45,048 bases of DNA from an uncultured Opitutia bacterium (GCA_903925205.1 CAIYEN010000156.1:1-45048); one strand, 5' to 3'. Shown: positions 33,401 through 42,696, numbered from the stretch's first letter. Notes: generated from the sequence alone by a model not told the origin. Numbers and translations: made by a program.

Positions 33401-35428
33401 CTGTTCGCTTCTTACGATGTACGCGAAGGCACCCTGGCCACCACCTTGGTAGCGGATCCGCTCAACCCGACCGGCCCCGGCCTCATCCTCCCGAATTCCC
33501 TGAACGTCGGCCGTGCGGTCACGCTCTCCGGCGGCACCTTGGCGCTGACGGTTGGCGCGACGGGCGGTACCTTACTGTCGGGCGCTGGTTCGACCAATAC
33601 GGGCAACCTGAATATCACCACCGCCAATGTCGGCGACGCCTCGCTCTTGAACGTCCTCGGCAATGTCTCCGGTAACGTGAGCGTCGCGGGTGGCACGGTG
33701 CTTAAGTTGGGCTCGTCGGGGGCCACCTTGTTGACGATCGCGGGCGACCTCGGCGTCTCCGCCGGTTCTAAGTTGACGGGCTCGGCGAATGTCGGCGGCA
33801 ACCTCACGGTCGCGGCTGGTTCGACGCTCGCCCCCGGTTACTCTCCGGGCACGTTTAACGTCACGGGCAACTTCACGCTCGCCGGCACGGCGAACATGGA
33901 AGTCTCGGGCAATTCCCTCGGCGGTCTCAAGAACGACTCCGTCACCTTCTCCGGCACGGCCGATCTCTCGGGCGGCAGCGTCCTCGTCCAGCGCTGGAAC
34001 GACGGCACGCTCCCGGCGGTGGCGCCAGCCTTTGGCCAGCGCTTCGTCCTCTTCAAGGGTACCGCGACGCCTGCGGTGGGCGCCAACCTCGTCTCCACTT
34101 ACTTTACCGGCACGATGCCGGCCAGCGTCACGACCGATGACAGCACCGGTCGTTACTTGGTCGTCGCGCCGGCCGCCGTCGATGCGGGCGCCGTCGCTTC
34201 AGGTTACGATGGCCTGATCCACAATGCGGACGGCCTCGTCCATAAGGCGAACGAGGCAGCGGTCTATGCGGTGCGTGACCAAAGCGCTTACGCGGTTGCG
34301 GGCCTCGATGCGGGCATCGTTTCCTACGTCCAGGCGGCGACGAAGGTGGCTGCTGGGACGGTCTATGTTCCCGGTGCCATTAACAACGCTGGCTCCGTGG
34401 CCACCCTCGATCCTTTGGGCGCGCGCTTGATGATCATGACCGACGCACAGTTGACGCCGGCCTTGCTCAGCCTCCAGCCCGCTGCCTTGGCCGCGATTCC
34501 GGCTTCGTTGGCCCTCGGGCAGCGTGCCGAGTCGGGTGCCTTGCTGCGTCGCCTCGAGATGCGTCGCTACGACCGCGCCGGTTATAGCGTCTATTATAAT
34601 GAAGGCTTCGCCCTCGCGACCTCTTCGAGCTTCAAGGGTGGTTCCGGTTCCGGCGCCACGCCCTTCGACTCGACCGTCACGGGTGCCATGGGCGGCCTAA
34701 TTAAGGACCTCAATCCGTGGTCGGTCGCGGGCTTCTCCGCCGGCTACACCAAGAGCAAGTCCGACCTCACGGCTGGGGGCGCTTCGGCTGGCTCAGTCAG
34801 CGGCAACGCTTACCGCCTCACGGGCTTCTTCTCTTCGATGCTCGGCGACAAGAAGGACTCGGTCTTCGTCGATGCCGGCGTTTCGGTCGGCACTTCGACC
34901 AACAAGTCTTCGCGAACGACCTTCCTCGGCACGGAAACCGCTAGCCCGAAGGCCAACTCCTACGGGGCATTTGCTCGCTTCGGTGCAGGTTACGCGACGA
35001 AGGCCGGCGTCAGCTTTTCGCCTTATGTCGGCCTCGACATGGCGAAGGTCAGCGGGAGCGCCTTCGATGAAGCCGGGGACGCCACCAAGCTGAAGGTAAG
35101 TTCCTACTCCTACACGTCGGCTCGGGCCACCGTCGGCACGGGCATGAGCTGGCTCAGCGTTGGCGATGGTGAGACCCTCAAGTTCTCCATCGACTTCGAA
35201 GCCTTCTCCGAACTCGGCGGCGGTAAGTCGACCGACATCTCCGCGAGCCTGGGTGGCATCGAATTCACTTCTTCCGCCAATGTCTCGGCGGGTAGCGGTT
35301 TCCGAGTCGCCCCGTCGTTCACCTACGGACCAAACCCAGATTCGGCGTACTACCTGACGCTCTCGCTGGAAAAGGCCGGGGCTACGCAGACCACCGGCTT
35401 CGAAATCGGCTACCGCCGTCGCTTCTAA
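27464..35428 (+). CDS. Giant autotransporter adhesin with PATR repeats (2654 residues)
   Basis: A type V secreted protein. MRISKSLLVAAAMLASAGIAQA is a Sec signal peptide. The passenger (to ~residue 2350) is built from autotransporter-associated beta-strand repeats such as VIKTGAGSLTVLNDSRMTGDFIAGGG, RIIKTGGGTLVFLLENG and MVKLGAGTLNLTSG, about ten in all. An inserted module with GLAVGQ-like starts recurs at residues 996, 1063, 1109 and 1155. The barrel (~2360-2654) is preceded by RRLEMRRYDRA and ends GYRRRF, with a terminal aromatic as needed for BAM insertion. I saw no cysteine on reading. The leader has no Shine-Dalgarno sequence. The adhesin role is inferred from family. Confidence 0.93.
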   Translation: MRISKSLLVAAAMLASAGIAQAQQNVTQATWIGSAGDGGTGIWDKWSTAPTAHNYWRSTNLTPQVLVSGARLTNAANLLFTYTGPALAAGATNDILIDSNIISSQSQTLRFQSSGYRLLPGAFASGIQPTTNNFQDIDLARTLVNAPYTSAPNGTLQIGDVTFTVAGIVGPVAAQPFLTLRNPTSFGGAITAVNANTTINLESFVASTISGTFKGNGNIAKTGGAVLQYQGYTGRMFSYGTDTRPYSYVQTLLGPAMSYSRTNPATYGIRPRDLAPTLLVNDGGNNDRLAGLQGQMRVDGGLLMVSGHLNMWHDFGTTVDGNILAATEVPTLIANIAPGAASSTLNYNLAKRMTGVSSVVLNGSAEISFTNTPVNVGTGTSALRLNFLHNLKAGDNNDQFQTTVTTGPDDNYRLGIHIDQGFDGSVGILAGSGKVIKTGAGSLTVLNDSRMTGDFIAGGGRTVLASATGLTFANSSSFNIAGTQDTSDSNAATTTEGSKGLSRRGADIRYQETPSNPTGADPHVDYRPALFPDTGTVTITTNGANQYTGVSRTGAEVVLIGDQTVRNFQADFALKSKGSTNYGSATTGEVFTAVDAVRTAADVNNKGELVIAGTGTGSTLYLNGNTLTINQDATGRDGYYNGSIFGADLTTGVAGGRIIKTGGGTLVFLLENGSYDYTEIQGGTFIANVQGLGQKDVFIGNGGTFAILQNNAGTLSANLSGSAGSTLKLLASAMIDNGSGAKIEVNPGRDPGQVDIINGQANFYGNIVVNDGVNLSFSGGANNTFINASSITLDSGNARETVLKFGDTNQLIRNLSGDLLSRVELGRGDITLEQNSSSANFQGSITGVGSLIKQGTASFTLVGTTTAGAIKDSYYGATIVRPGGALIAGSANATPNTSALVLVGAGTFNTAGLNQTFGGLFGSAASTLNIGTATVTVGYTPARAALMALDLAGANPLLADYLGTTDQVNPVLNAVSFTATGGALNATTITTASTAGLAVGQVLTGTGIQPGTLITGIGAGTVNISKPLTAAAAGAIAATTTVTFTPTSGLAGASQLTATSSAGLGVGQIMVGTGIADGSYITEIVANTSFTVSAGASGTTTLKTVSSAGLAVGQTIAGTGIALNSKITSITPNTTFFATGGTLGTRTITTTSTTGLFVGQTLVGTGIPVGATITAVTPTSITISASLTAKASGTVTVGALVGLSNALTATASGTATVSALISLNNPLTATLAAVPVNAGAVRTIDVSSLGLNAAELNTLYAGSTTMSQLTRRYLSTVAVGMNVGSYVAPTTDISFANSLSFDGQLVGTGTFVKSGTETLFLRGLSTGFTGQVLVTGGTLDISFVGAVNNLSNAAAITVNAGGNLAVTVDDVYVAGPSAVKRTLTTPVLGTGNFVKNGVGYLILNPTLAAGQVPYSGTTIVNNGWLEMNALSTNGAAVINSFNGTAAHLVLNAANDVTYSGLVSGTGELVIQAAAGKTLTAGGSLTHTGGTNVLTGTLLAQNGWAGATTGNISVAAGAKARLNVATNLAATGVFIGAGTIIKEGSASLTLGTATTAFGGTYQSNAGTTILASANLFGGANPTDLIAAIDLRGNSILDLTAAQTFRNLSGEATTQIAYGANGVLITLPIDSGATNSFAGRFTRAVGVTDATILKTGAGTLDLSPTGGDNQLTLIGVAEGRLVGTDAGYRGADIQVGAGAEVAFNAPTAGVVATFNNNISGFGGAAGTGTVVKVGAGEALLGSVNLNANTPDFKVEQGILTLTDSRAGSGLPMLTANVSDGATFRVKLANARTLGSEITGTGILDLQASSAGVKLVTVTSQPSVTTTNIGNNVRLDVSGINAITGITADTGSFLQIGALGAGRTLTLTQATDGVFNGTIEGTANFTVKGAGLFRYANSLQATTVGTVTVDGGFLGVNVDNTKAITLATATTGTTKLGVYVAPAGNSIYNGTLTGAAGAAQMVKLGAGTLNLTSGVTSSLKDDLFASYDVREGTLATTLVADPLNPTGPGLILPNSLNVGRAVTLSGGTLALTVGATGGTLLSGAGSTNTGNLNITTANVGDASLLNVLGNVSGNVSVAGGTVLKLGSSGATLLTIAGDLGVSAGSKLTGSANVGGNLTVAAGSTLAPGYSPGTFNVTGNFTLAGTANMEVSGNSLGGLKNDSVTFSGTADLSGGSVLVQRWNDGTLPAVAPAFGQRFVLFKGTATPAVGANLVSTYFTGTMPASVTTDDSTGRYLVVAPAAVDAGAVASGYDGLIHNADGLVHKANEAAVYAVRDQSAYAVAGLDAGIVSYVQAATKVAAGTVYVPGAINNAGSVATLDPLGARLMIMTDAQLTPALLSLQPAALAAIPASLALGQRAESGALLRRLEMRRYDRAGYSVYYNEGFALATSSSFKGGSGSGATPFDSTVTGAMGGLIKDLNPWSVAGFSAGYTKSKSDLTAGGASAGSVSGNAYRLTGFFSSMLGDKKDSVFVDAGVSVGTSTNKSSRTTFLGTETASPKANSYGAFARFGAGYATKAGVSFSPYVGLDMAKVSGSAFDEAGDATKLKVSSYSYTSARATVGTGMSWLSVGDGETLKFSIDFEAFSELGGGKSTDISASLGGIEFTSSANVSAGSGFRVAPSFTYGPNPDSAYYLTLSLEKAGATQTTGFEIGYRRRF

Positions 35429-35462
35429 TTCCTCTCCTGACCCACTCGCATCGCGCCTCGCC

Positions 35463-38400
35463 ATGAAACTCTCCCGTAAGTTCCTCGTCCTCGCCTCGGC
35501 CGCCCTCGTGGCTGGCCTGCCATCAGCGCAAGCGGACGTCACCGTTAATTATTCTTCCGGTTCGCCGACCGCCCTCACGGGGACGGCGCTCACCGCGACG
35601 AACCTCGGCGCCCCGGGCCTACTCGCGCAGCCGACGGCCATTCAGCAAGGGCTGAAGACGGTCACCTCGCTCAATGTCGGCGCCGGGACGACCCTGACGA
35701 TCAACCAGCTCGTCGACGCGACGACGACCACCAAGTTCTTAAGCGCCAATAACGCGGCGCTCATCGACCCGCCGGTGGGCAACTTCTCGACGTTGCCCGT
35801 CTTGGTGAAGACCGGTGGTGCTACGTTGCAGTACGACGCTTTCGCCAGTTTCGATTACCTCGGTAACAACACCTTCAAGATTGCCCCGCCGGCGGCCCCA
35901 GTGTTGCCGAACGACTTGCGTGCTCAGGGTGCTTTCTCTGGCCTGGTCATCGTCAATCAAGGCACCTTGCAGGTCTCCGGTTACCTTAACCAGTGGGCTA
36001 ATTACGGCGTGGCCAATCCGGCCAACTTCACCGCCCGCATGGAAGGCGCGGGCGCCGTCATCCTCCAGGGCTCGGCGACGCTGAGTTTCCAGGGGACGGC
36101 CTATAACGTCGTCGGTGTTGGCCCATCTTTGGGCGACAATCAGCTCTCCAATCCCTCGAGCCCGCTGCTCTTCCGTCTCAATTACGTCCATAACCTCTAT
36201 TCCGGCACGCAGGCCAACTTCCTCGCCGGCAACGATGGCACAGATGTGAACACGGTCCTAGATGTGGGTAAGGACGCTGATTACATCGCCAATATCCACA
36301 TCGACGACGGTGTCGTTGGTTCGGTCGGCCGCATCGATGGTGCGGGCCGCGTCTACAAGACGGGTTCGGGCTCCTTCACTATTCTTAACACCAGCCGCGT
36401 CACGGGCGACGTGTTCGTCGGTGGCGGTGACCTCGTCCTTTCCGACCCGAACAACCTGGCGCTTCGCCTCGCCAACTCGGTCAACCTCATCGGCTCGGAT
36501 GGCTTCCATACGGGTCTCGCCCGTGCCGACGCCGCTAATGACTCCGGCGGCACGACGGAGTGGCGCCCCGGTTACCTGCCGGGCCGTTCCGCCCCACAGC
36601 TCAGCATCACTACGAACCAGTCGATTCGCAACTTCCAGTCCCTCTGGGGCGAAGTCGCCACGAACATGTGGATCGCGGGCACGGGTGCTGGCACGGTCGT
36701 GGATATCGCCTCGGGCACGTCGTTGACGATCCTGCAAGACGCCAACCGCGACGGTTACTTCACGGGCAGCATCAACGGCGGCCTTGGTCGACTGGTTAAG
36801 GAAGGTGTGGGCTCGTTGGCCTTGATGGGCCAAAGCTCCTCGGTCGGTGAAATCGCCATCAACGGGGGCAAGATTATCGCTAACGTCCAGAGCTTGGGTT
36901 ATGGCCGCGTCGTCATCGGCGCGGGCGGCACGCTCAGCATCGTTCAGAATAATGCGGGCACGCTCCGTGCCCAGATCAACGGCGCCGCTGGGTCGACCCT
37001 CACGGTTACCCCGCAGGACCTCATCGTTAGCACGGTCTCGGCCGGCGCGAACGCCAACAGCATCCCCCCGAACGTCGGCAACGGCCAGCTCGGCGTGATC
37101 GACATTTATAACCAGCAACAGGACTTCTACGGGCAGGTCATCGTCAAGGACGGTATCACGTTGGCCTTCTCCTATGGCAAGGATGACACCTTCATCCACG
37201 CTTCGAATATCGTGCTCAACTCTGGCACGAGCGGTCGCGAGACCACGATTCGCTTCAATGACACGACCCAGACGGTCAATAACCTCTCGGGCGATGCCAA
37301 TACGCGCATCGAACTCGGTCGCGGTTCCGTCACGATTAACCAGACGGCCAACACGACCTATGCGGGCAAGGTCACCGGCGCTGGCAATCTCCTTAAGGGC
37401 GGTAACAGTAGCATGACCCTGTCGGGCCTCAGCAGCTACTACGGCGCCACCGTCATCAAGGCGGGCTCCCTGGCCTCCACCGCGGCGGATGGCATTATCA
37501 ATAGCTCGGGCCTGGTTCTGTTGAACGGCACGACCTTCACCGCGGCCGCGAACCAGACGGTCGGCGCGCTCTTCGGCCAAGCCGGCTCGGTGGTCTCTTT
37601 GCAGAACGGTGCCACGTTGACCGTCGGTAAGACGACGGCCCAAGTGACCCAGCTGAATAATGCCTTGGCGAGCTTCACGGGCGTTTCGCCGGACGCTAAC
37701 CCGGCTTACTTCCTCCAGACGGACCTCGGCGCGGCCGCCGTCGCGGGGATGTCCCAGGCCAACACCATCGGCTTCCTGCGCACCGCGATGGGCGAGCCGA
37801 CGAGCTTCACGCCGGTTGTCGGCTCAGGCACCACCCTCATCGTTAAGAATACCTTCGGCCTCACGGTCGGCCAGGCCGTCACCGGCGCCGGCATCAGTGC
37901 CGCTACCACCATCTCCGCGGTCTTGGCCGCGCCTTCCGCCCAAGCCGCGCAGACCGCGGCGGGTACGGTCATTCCGCTGGCGAACACCACCGGTTTCCTT
38001 GTCGGCATGCCGGTCTCCGGCACGGGCATTCCTGCCGGTACCACGATTACCAGCGTGGGCGCTGGCTCCATCACGCTGAGCACGGCGACTTCGGTCGCCG
38101 CCACGGGCATGATCAGCGGTACTGCCGCGGTCACGTTAAGCAATGCCCTGACGGGCTCCGCCGCGGGCGCCTATGCGTTGGCCCCCGTCACAACCGATGC
38201 GCAGGTCCTCGGTTTCCGTGGTGTCATCACCGGTAACGGTGGTCTCACCAAGGTCGGCAACCAGACTTTGGTCTTGTTGACTCCCAGCACCTACACCGGC
38301 GCCACCAACGTCAACGGCGGCACCCTGCAGATTGACCATAACTCGCTGACCAACACGTCGGGTATCAATGTCGGCGTCGCGGGTAACTTGTCGGTCAACG

Positions 38401-41400
38401 TCACGAGCGGCTCCGCCACTTTCACCCGTCAGCTCAGCGGTTCTGGGTCGTTGACCAAGGTGGGCGCTGGTACGCTCGTCATCAACACCTCCACGGGCTG
38501 GGTGAGCGGTGCGATCAACATCCGCGCCGGCCTCCTGGAGTTCAACCCAGGCACCTTGTCGGCCATTACCGGCGGCATCTTGAACGTCGACCGCGGTGGT
38601 TCCTTCCTCATCAACACCCCGACCGACCTCGCATGGACTGGGAGCCTGACTGGTTCCGGCACGGTGACCAAGATCGGTGCGGGCACGCTGACCGTCATTG
38701 GCGGCGTTAACATGGCCGACCCAGTTCTCGGTGCAGGTCTCCTCGATGTGCAAGTGGGCAAGGTCTATGGCTCGAATCTTCCGTCCGCCTTCGGTCCGCC
38801 GGCGGCTTTTGGGGTGGTGCAGCTCGCCGCCGGCACCACCTACCGCGACACCGTTGCCAGCACGACGGCCTCGCAGACGGCCCTCAGTTCTTTGCTCAAC
38901 GTCGGCAGCACCGTCGGCTTCGCGGTCGGCCAGACCGTGAGCGGCACGGGTATCCAGCCGGGCTCCAAGGTCGTTTCGTTGACCGAAAACTCCATCACCC
39001 TCAGCGCGGTGACCACGGCCCTGGCCGCCGGTACGGTGAAGGTCGAAGAGTCCTTCGGGGCTTGGCTCTTCCAGGCGGGTACGCAGACGGTCGCTGGCGC
39101 TACCGTTGGCGTCACGTCCACCGCCGGCCTGCAGGTCGGCATGCGTGCCTTCGATAACAGTGTCACTGGTTATGCTGGCCTGCTCGGCACCATCGTCGCC
39201 CTCGACGATGTCGCCTCGACCATTACCTTGAGCGCGCCGACCGCGGCCGCCTTGAACGGTCCGTTGGCCTTCCAGCTGGGTGATGTCCGTGGTGCTGGTA
39301 AGTTTGAGAAAGCCGGCAATGGCACGCTCACCTTGAATGTCCCGCTGTCGCTTACCGGTTCGGTAGAGGTCCTTGGTGGCACCTTGGTCGTGAACACGGA
39401 ATCGGCTTTCCATAATGCCTCCGCCATCTCCCTCGGTGCCGGCGCGACGCTGGATGTCTCGGGCTTCGACCAGGACTTGGCCAACGTCACGAGCGATGCG
39501 GCTTCCACGCTGATTGGTGCGGGTTCGACGCTGACCTTGAAGGCTTCGGCGGGTGCGACCACCACCTACAGCGGACGCATCACCGGGGCCCCGGACATCG
39601 TCTTCAATGAAGTCCGTCCGTCGGGTAGCACGGCTGCCCTCGGCACGCTGAACCTCCTCCGCCCCGCCGCTTCGGCGAACGCGATTAACTCCATCGACGT
39701 CCAGTCGGGTAGCCTTATCGGCACGATCGCGGGCTTCGGTGGTGCGACCCTGAACGTCGCCGCGGGTGCTAAGATTGGTTTTAACAATGACGACGTCGCC
39801 GTGGCGGAAACCTTCACGGGTCCGGTGACGGGTGCCGGCACCATCTTGAAGACCGGCGCTGGCCAGATCACCCTATCCAATGGCGGCACCACGGCTTCCG
39901 CTTACGAAGTCTTGGGCGGTAAACTCACGGTCCTGGACACGCGTGCCAATGGGGTCGCCAGTGCCGCGATTGACCTAATCAACGCGACGATCGCAGCCGG
40001 TTCGACGCTGGAAGTTCGTTTGGCTGGCTTCCGTGAACGTAACCTTGGCGCCCAGATTTTGGGCCTTAGCCCAACCTCGCAGGGCACGTTGCAGATTACC
40101 AACACGACCAACAATAACTCCAATGTCTACCTGACGTCTGCCGCCTCGTTGGCCGCGGTCACGTTGGGTGATAAGGTCACCTTGCACCAGAACAGCCAGA
40201 GCTCCATCGCGGGGGTCAATGGTTCGTCGGGGGCAGAGTTAAACTTCAACACCGGCGGTGCCGTCACCATCAATCAAGCGATTGATACCAGCTTCGTTGG
40301 CACGGTCGCCGGCGTGGCTTCGCAGTTAACCATTGTCGGTCCGGGTCGTGCGGGCTTCACGAACGCTGCCCTCTCTACGCAGCTCGGCGCCAACATCACT
40401 TTGGCGGTAGGTTCGGGTGCGACCGCGGGTAACCTGGAGATTGATTCACGCTTCAACAACGCGTCACCGATCACGCTCAACGCGGGATCCTTGGCCGTCA
40501 ATGTGGCTGCGGGTTCACCAGCGACCTTTAATACGACGCTCTCGGGCGCGGCTAATGCCGTCAAGTTCGTGAAGACCGGTTTGGGCACGCTGAACGCCAA
40601 CCTCGGCGTTGTCGCTGACCCGATCTTCTCGGCCTACGAGATTGAGGCGGGCACGCTCTTGGTCACGCCGGTCGCCAACCAGATTCTCGGTGGCCGGAGC
40701 GTTTCGCTCAAGGGGGGTAGCCTCTCCATCCAGCAAGATGCCTCCGCGCCGACCATGGGCACCGCGGGCTTCACCACCAGCAGCAGCGCGGGCATGTTGA
40801 ATGTCCTCGGCGCGGCGAGCGGCCCCACGGGCATCTTGACCATCACTGGTTCCTTCGCGGGCGGCCTTAGCCTACAGTCGGGTGCTAATGTCGTCCTCGG
40901 TACGACCGGTGCCAACGCCATCGCCGTCACGGGCGGTGTGACCGTCAGCGCGGGCAGCACCTTGGGTGGCCAAGCCATCATTGGCACCACGGGTACTAAT
41001 GCGAACTTCGTCAATAACGGCACCGTCGCTCCAGGCTACTCGCCTGGTGTCGTCACGGTGAACGGCAATGTGACCAACACGGGTGCGTTCATCATGGAGT
41101 TGTCGGCCACGGCGGCCAATGGCACCTATAATGACCAAGTACTCTTCACGGGTACGGCCGACCTCAATAATGGCGGCACCGGCTCGATTACCCTGAAGCA
41201 GTTCGGCGCCGCCGCCCCGGCCTTTGGCCAGCGCTTCGTCCTCTTCAAGGATACGGTCGGTGCCAATGCGTCCAGCTTCACTTCGGTGATCCCTGCATTG
41301 CAGATCACCTCGCAGGGCATCAGTCCGTTCCGCTACGTCCTCTCTTATCCGACGGATGCGAGCGGTCAGGCGGGCGAACTCGCTGTCTACGTCGTCCGCG

Positions 41401-42575
41401 CTCCGGCCGATTACAACGCCTTCAAGGCGCCCACCTCGCTCTTGGCTTCGGTGAAGTCCATCACCCAAGTGGACTCGGTCCTCGTGAATAACGGTGCCGA
41501 CACCCTGCTGGGGACGGCGGATGACGTGTATCGTTCCACGCCGGCTGCTTCGTACAACCTCGTCGGCGGTGGCTTGGCCATCCTCAGCGACGCGGGTCTC
41601 CAGACTGCCCTCGACAATCTCACGCCGTATGGTGCCTCGGGTACCGTCACGGCCGCTGGCACGCTCTTCCAGCAGAACATCGACAACGCGTCGCGTCGCC
41701 TCGAGCTCCGTCGTTTTGACCGCGCTAGCCTGACGATTCTCTCCAACGAGTGGTACGTCGACACGATTGGCGGTAAGGCCACGGTTGGGGCCTCGGGTGA
41801 GTTGCAGAATAAGGCTACGACCTACGGCGTCACTGCTGGCTACACCACGCAGGTCGGCGTCGATGGCGTCGCCGGTTACGCCCTGACTGCTCAGCACTTC
41901 TCGCTCTCCAGCGATACCTCCACCCGCGCTTCGGGCAATGGCTTTGCTGCCAACGCCTACGTCGGCACGGTGGCGATGCGTGGCCAGCTCTCGCTCGACG
42001 CGGGCGTCTCGGTCTCGCACCTGTCCTCGTCGATCACCCGCGACTCGGTCATTGGTTCGGGCAACACGAACGCCTCTTCGCCGAGCGCTTTGACCTACGG
42101 CGTCTGGGGTCGTCTCGGCACCGTCATCGCAATGAAGTCTTCCGACACCTTCATCACACCGTTCATTGGCGTGCAGTATGCTTCGACCAAGTTGTCGAGC
42201 CTGGCGGAATCCGGCCAGGCCGACGCGATGTCCGTCACGTCCGGCTCGGTTTCGCAGTCCTCGGTCCGTGCCGGCGCTGGCCTTCACCATATGTGGGAAG
42301 AAGGCCGTGGTGATTGGCGCTACCGCCTGTCGCTGGACCTCGGCTACGTGAAGCAGTTCTCGGGTGAGTTCGGTGACTTCACGTCTTCGAACTCGACCGG
42401 CATCAACACGACTTACACCTCCAGCCTGCGCGTGAGCGCTGGTTCGGGGTTCTATGTGAGCCCGTCCTTGAACTTCGGTCCGGACGAGAATTCCACCTTC
42501 TCGATTGGTTTGTCCTACGAACAGGGTAACGGCAATTCGATCGGCGTGAACGCGGGCTACCGTAAGCGCTTCTAA
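35463..42575 (+). CDS. Second giant autotransporter, paralogue of the upstream gene (2370 residues)
   Basis: Signal peptide MKLSRKFLVLASAALVAGLPSAQA is followed by a PATR-type passenger (RVYKTGSGSFTILNTSRVTGDVFVGGG, RLVKEGVGSLALMGQ, LTKVGAGTLVINT, ILKTGAGQITLSNGG and others). The C-terminal barrel (~2090-2370) is introduced by RRLELRRFDRA and ends GYRKRF. Segments match the upstream protein closely in order (FYGQVIVKDGITLAFS, NNLSGDANTRIELGRGSVTI, APGYSPG, APAFGQRFVLFKDT), so the pair is a tandem duplication. GLxVG-type modules occur at residues 799, 844, 1152 and 1222. The gap to the first gene is 34 bases without a terminator, so one transcript is likely. Confidence 0.93.
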   Translation: MKLSRKFLVLASAALVAGLPSAQADVTVNYSSGSPTALTGTALTATNLGAPGLLAQPTAIQQGLKTVTSLNVGAGTTLTINQLVDATTTTKFLSANNAALIDPPVGNFSTLPVLVKTGGATLQYDAFASFDYLGNNTFKIAPPAAPVLPNDLRAQGAFSGLVIVNQGTLQVSGYLNQWANYGVANPANFTARMEGAGAVILQGSATLSFQGTAYNVVGVGPSLGDNQLSNPSSPLLFRLNYVHNLYSGTQANFLAGNDGTDVNTVLDVGKDADYIANIHIDDGVVGSVGRIDGAGRVYKTGSGSFTILNTSRVTGDVFVGGGDLVLSDPNNLALRLANSVNLIGSDGFHTGLARADAANDSGGTTEWRPGYLPGRSAPQLSITTNQSIRNFQSLWGEVATNMWIAGTGAGTVVDIASGTSLTILQDANRDGYFTGSINGGLGRLVKEGVGSLALMGQSSSVGEIAINGGKIIANVQSLGYGRVVIGAGGTLSIVQNNAGTLRAQINGAAGSTLTVTPQDLIVSTVSAGANANSIPPNVGNGQLGVIDIYNQQQDFYGQVIVKDGITLAFSYGKDDTFIHASNIVLNSGTSGRETTIRFNDTTQTVNNLSGDANTRIELGRGSVTINQTANTTYAGKVTGAGNLLKGGNSSMTLSGLSSYYGATVIKAGSLASTAADGIINSSGLVLLNGTTFTAAANQTVGALFGQAGSVVSLQNGATLTVGKTTAQVTQLNNALASFTGVSPDANPAYFLQTDLGAAAVAGMSQANTIGFLRTAMGEPTSFTPVVGSGTTLIVKNTFGLTVGQAVTGAGISAATTISAVLAAPSAQAAQTAAGTVIPLANTTGFLVGMPVSGTGIPAGTTITSVGAGSITLSTATSVAATGMISGTAAVTLSNALTGSAAGAYALAPVTTDAQVLGFRGVITGNGGLTKVGNQTLVLLTPSTYTGATNVNGGTLQIDHNSLTNTSGINVGVAGNLSVNVTSGSATFTRQLSGSGSLTKVGAGTLVINTSTGWVSGAINIRAGLLEFNPGTLSAITGGILNVDRGGSFLINTPTDLAWTGSLTGSGTVTKIGAGTLTVIGGVNMADPVLGAGLLDVQVGKVYGSNLPSAFGPPAAFGVVQLAAGTTYRDTVASTTASQTALSSLLNVGSTVGFAVGQTVSGTGIQPGSKVVSLTENSITLSAVTTALAAGTVKVEESFGAWLFQAGTQTVAGATVGVTSTAGLQVGMRAFDNSVTGYAGLLGTIVALDDVASTITLSAPTAAALNGPLAFQLGDVRGAGKFEKAGNGTLTLNVPLSLTGSVEVLGGTLVVNTESAFHNASAISLGAGATLDVSGFDQDLANVTSDAASTLIGAGSTLTLKASAGATTTYSGRITGAPDIVFNEVRPSGSTAALGTLNLLRPAASANAINSIDVQSGSLIGTIAGFGGATLNVAAGAKIGFNNDDVAVAETFTGPVTGAGTILKTGAGQITLSNGGTTASAYEVLGGKLTVLDTRANGVASAAIDLINATIAAGSTLEVRLAGFRERNLGAQILGLSPTSQGTLQITNTTNNNSNVYLTSAASLAAVTLGDKVTLHQNSQSSIAGVNGSSGAELNFNTGGAVTINQAIDTSFVGTVAGVASQLTIVGPGRAGFTNAALSTQLGANITLAVGSGATAGNLEIDSRFNNASPITLNAGSLAVNVAAGSPATFNTTLSGAANAVKFVKTGLGTLNANLGVVADPIFSAYEIEAGTLLVTPVANQILGGRSVSLKGGSLSIQQDASAPTMGTAGFTTSSSAGMLNVLGAASGPTGILTITGSFAGGLSLQSGANVVLGTTGANAIAVTGGVTVSAGSTLGGQAIIGTTGTNANFVNNGTVAPGYSPGVVTVNGNVTNTGAFIMELSATAANGTYNDQVLFTGTADLNNGGTGSITLKQFGAAAPAFGQRFVLFKDTVGANASSFTSVIPALQITSQGISPFRYVLSYPTDASGQAGELAVYVVRAPADYNAFKAPTSLLASVKSITQVDSVLVNNGADTLLGTADDVYRSTPAASYNLVGGGLAILSDAGLQTALDNLTPYGASGTVTAAGTLFQQNIDNASRRLELRRFDRASLTILSNEWYVDTIGGKATVGASGELQNKATTYGVTAGYTTQVGVDGVAGYALTAQHFSLSSDTSTRASGNGFAANAYVGTVAMRGQLSLDAGVSVSHLSSSITRDSVIGSGNTNASSPSALTYGVWGRLGTVIAMKSSDTFITPFIGVQYASTKLSSLAESGQADAMSVTSGSVSQSSVRAGAGLHHMWEEGRGDWRYRLSLDLGYVKQFSGEFGDFTSSNSTGINTTYTSSLRVSAGSGFYVSPSLNFGPDENSTFSIGLSYEQGNGNSIGVNAGYRKRF

Positions 42576-42602
42576 GAAATCGGCCTAAAAACCTCAGAAA
42601 CA

Positions 42603-42634
42603 GGGGGTGCGTCGTTGGGCGCACCCCTTTTTTT
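42603..42634 (+). terminator. Intrinsic terminator behind the autotransporter pair
   Basis: GGGGTGCG and CGCACCCC form a perfect 8-bp stem with an 8-base loop and are followed by seven T. This is a textbook rho-independent terminator, 28 bases behind the second autotransporter stop. Confidence 0.95.
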
Positions 42635-42651
42635 GTCCCTTGCCTAAAAAC

Positions 42652-42679
42652 TTGACCAAGGGGTGCCGGTCCGTAAGTT
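42652..42679 (+). promoter_or_regulatory. Promoter of tRNA-Glu
   Basis: TTGACC, a 16-base spacer and TAAGTT lie 18 bases upstream of the mature tRNA 5' end. The spacing fits a sigma-70-type promoter for this tRNA. Confidence 0.6.
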
Positions 42680-42696
42680 CCGACTCTCCACCGGAA

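Noticed and set aside
36258-37643. 461-codon open frame on the minus strand inside the second autotransporter
   Set aside because: It is the complement of the PATR passenger, rich in Arg/Asp/Gly in the pattern produced by GC-rich antisense codons, with no recognisable domain. The same holds for 28964-30025, 30611-31804, 38136-39413 and 40872-42290.
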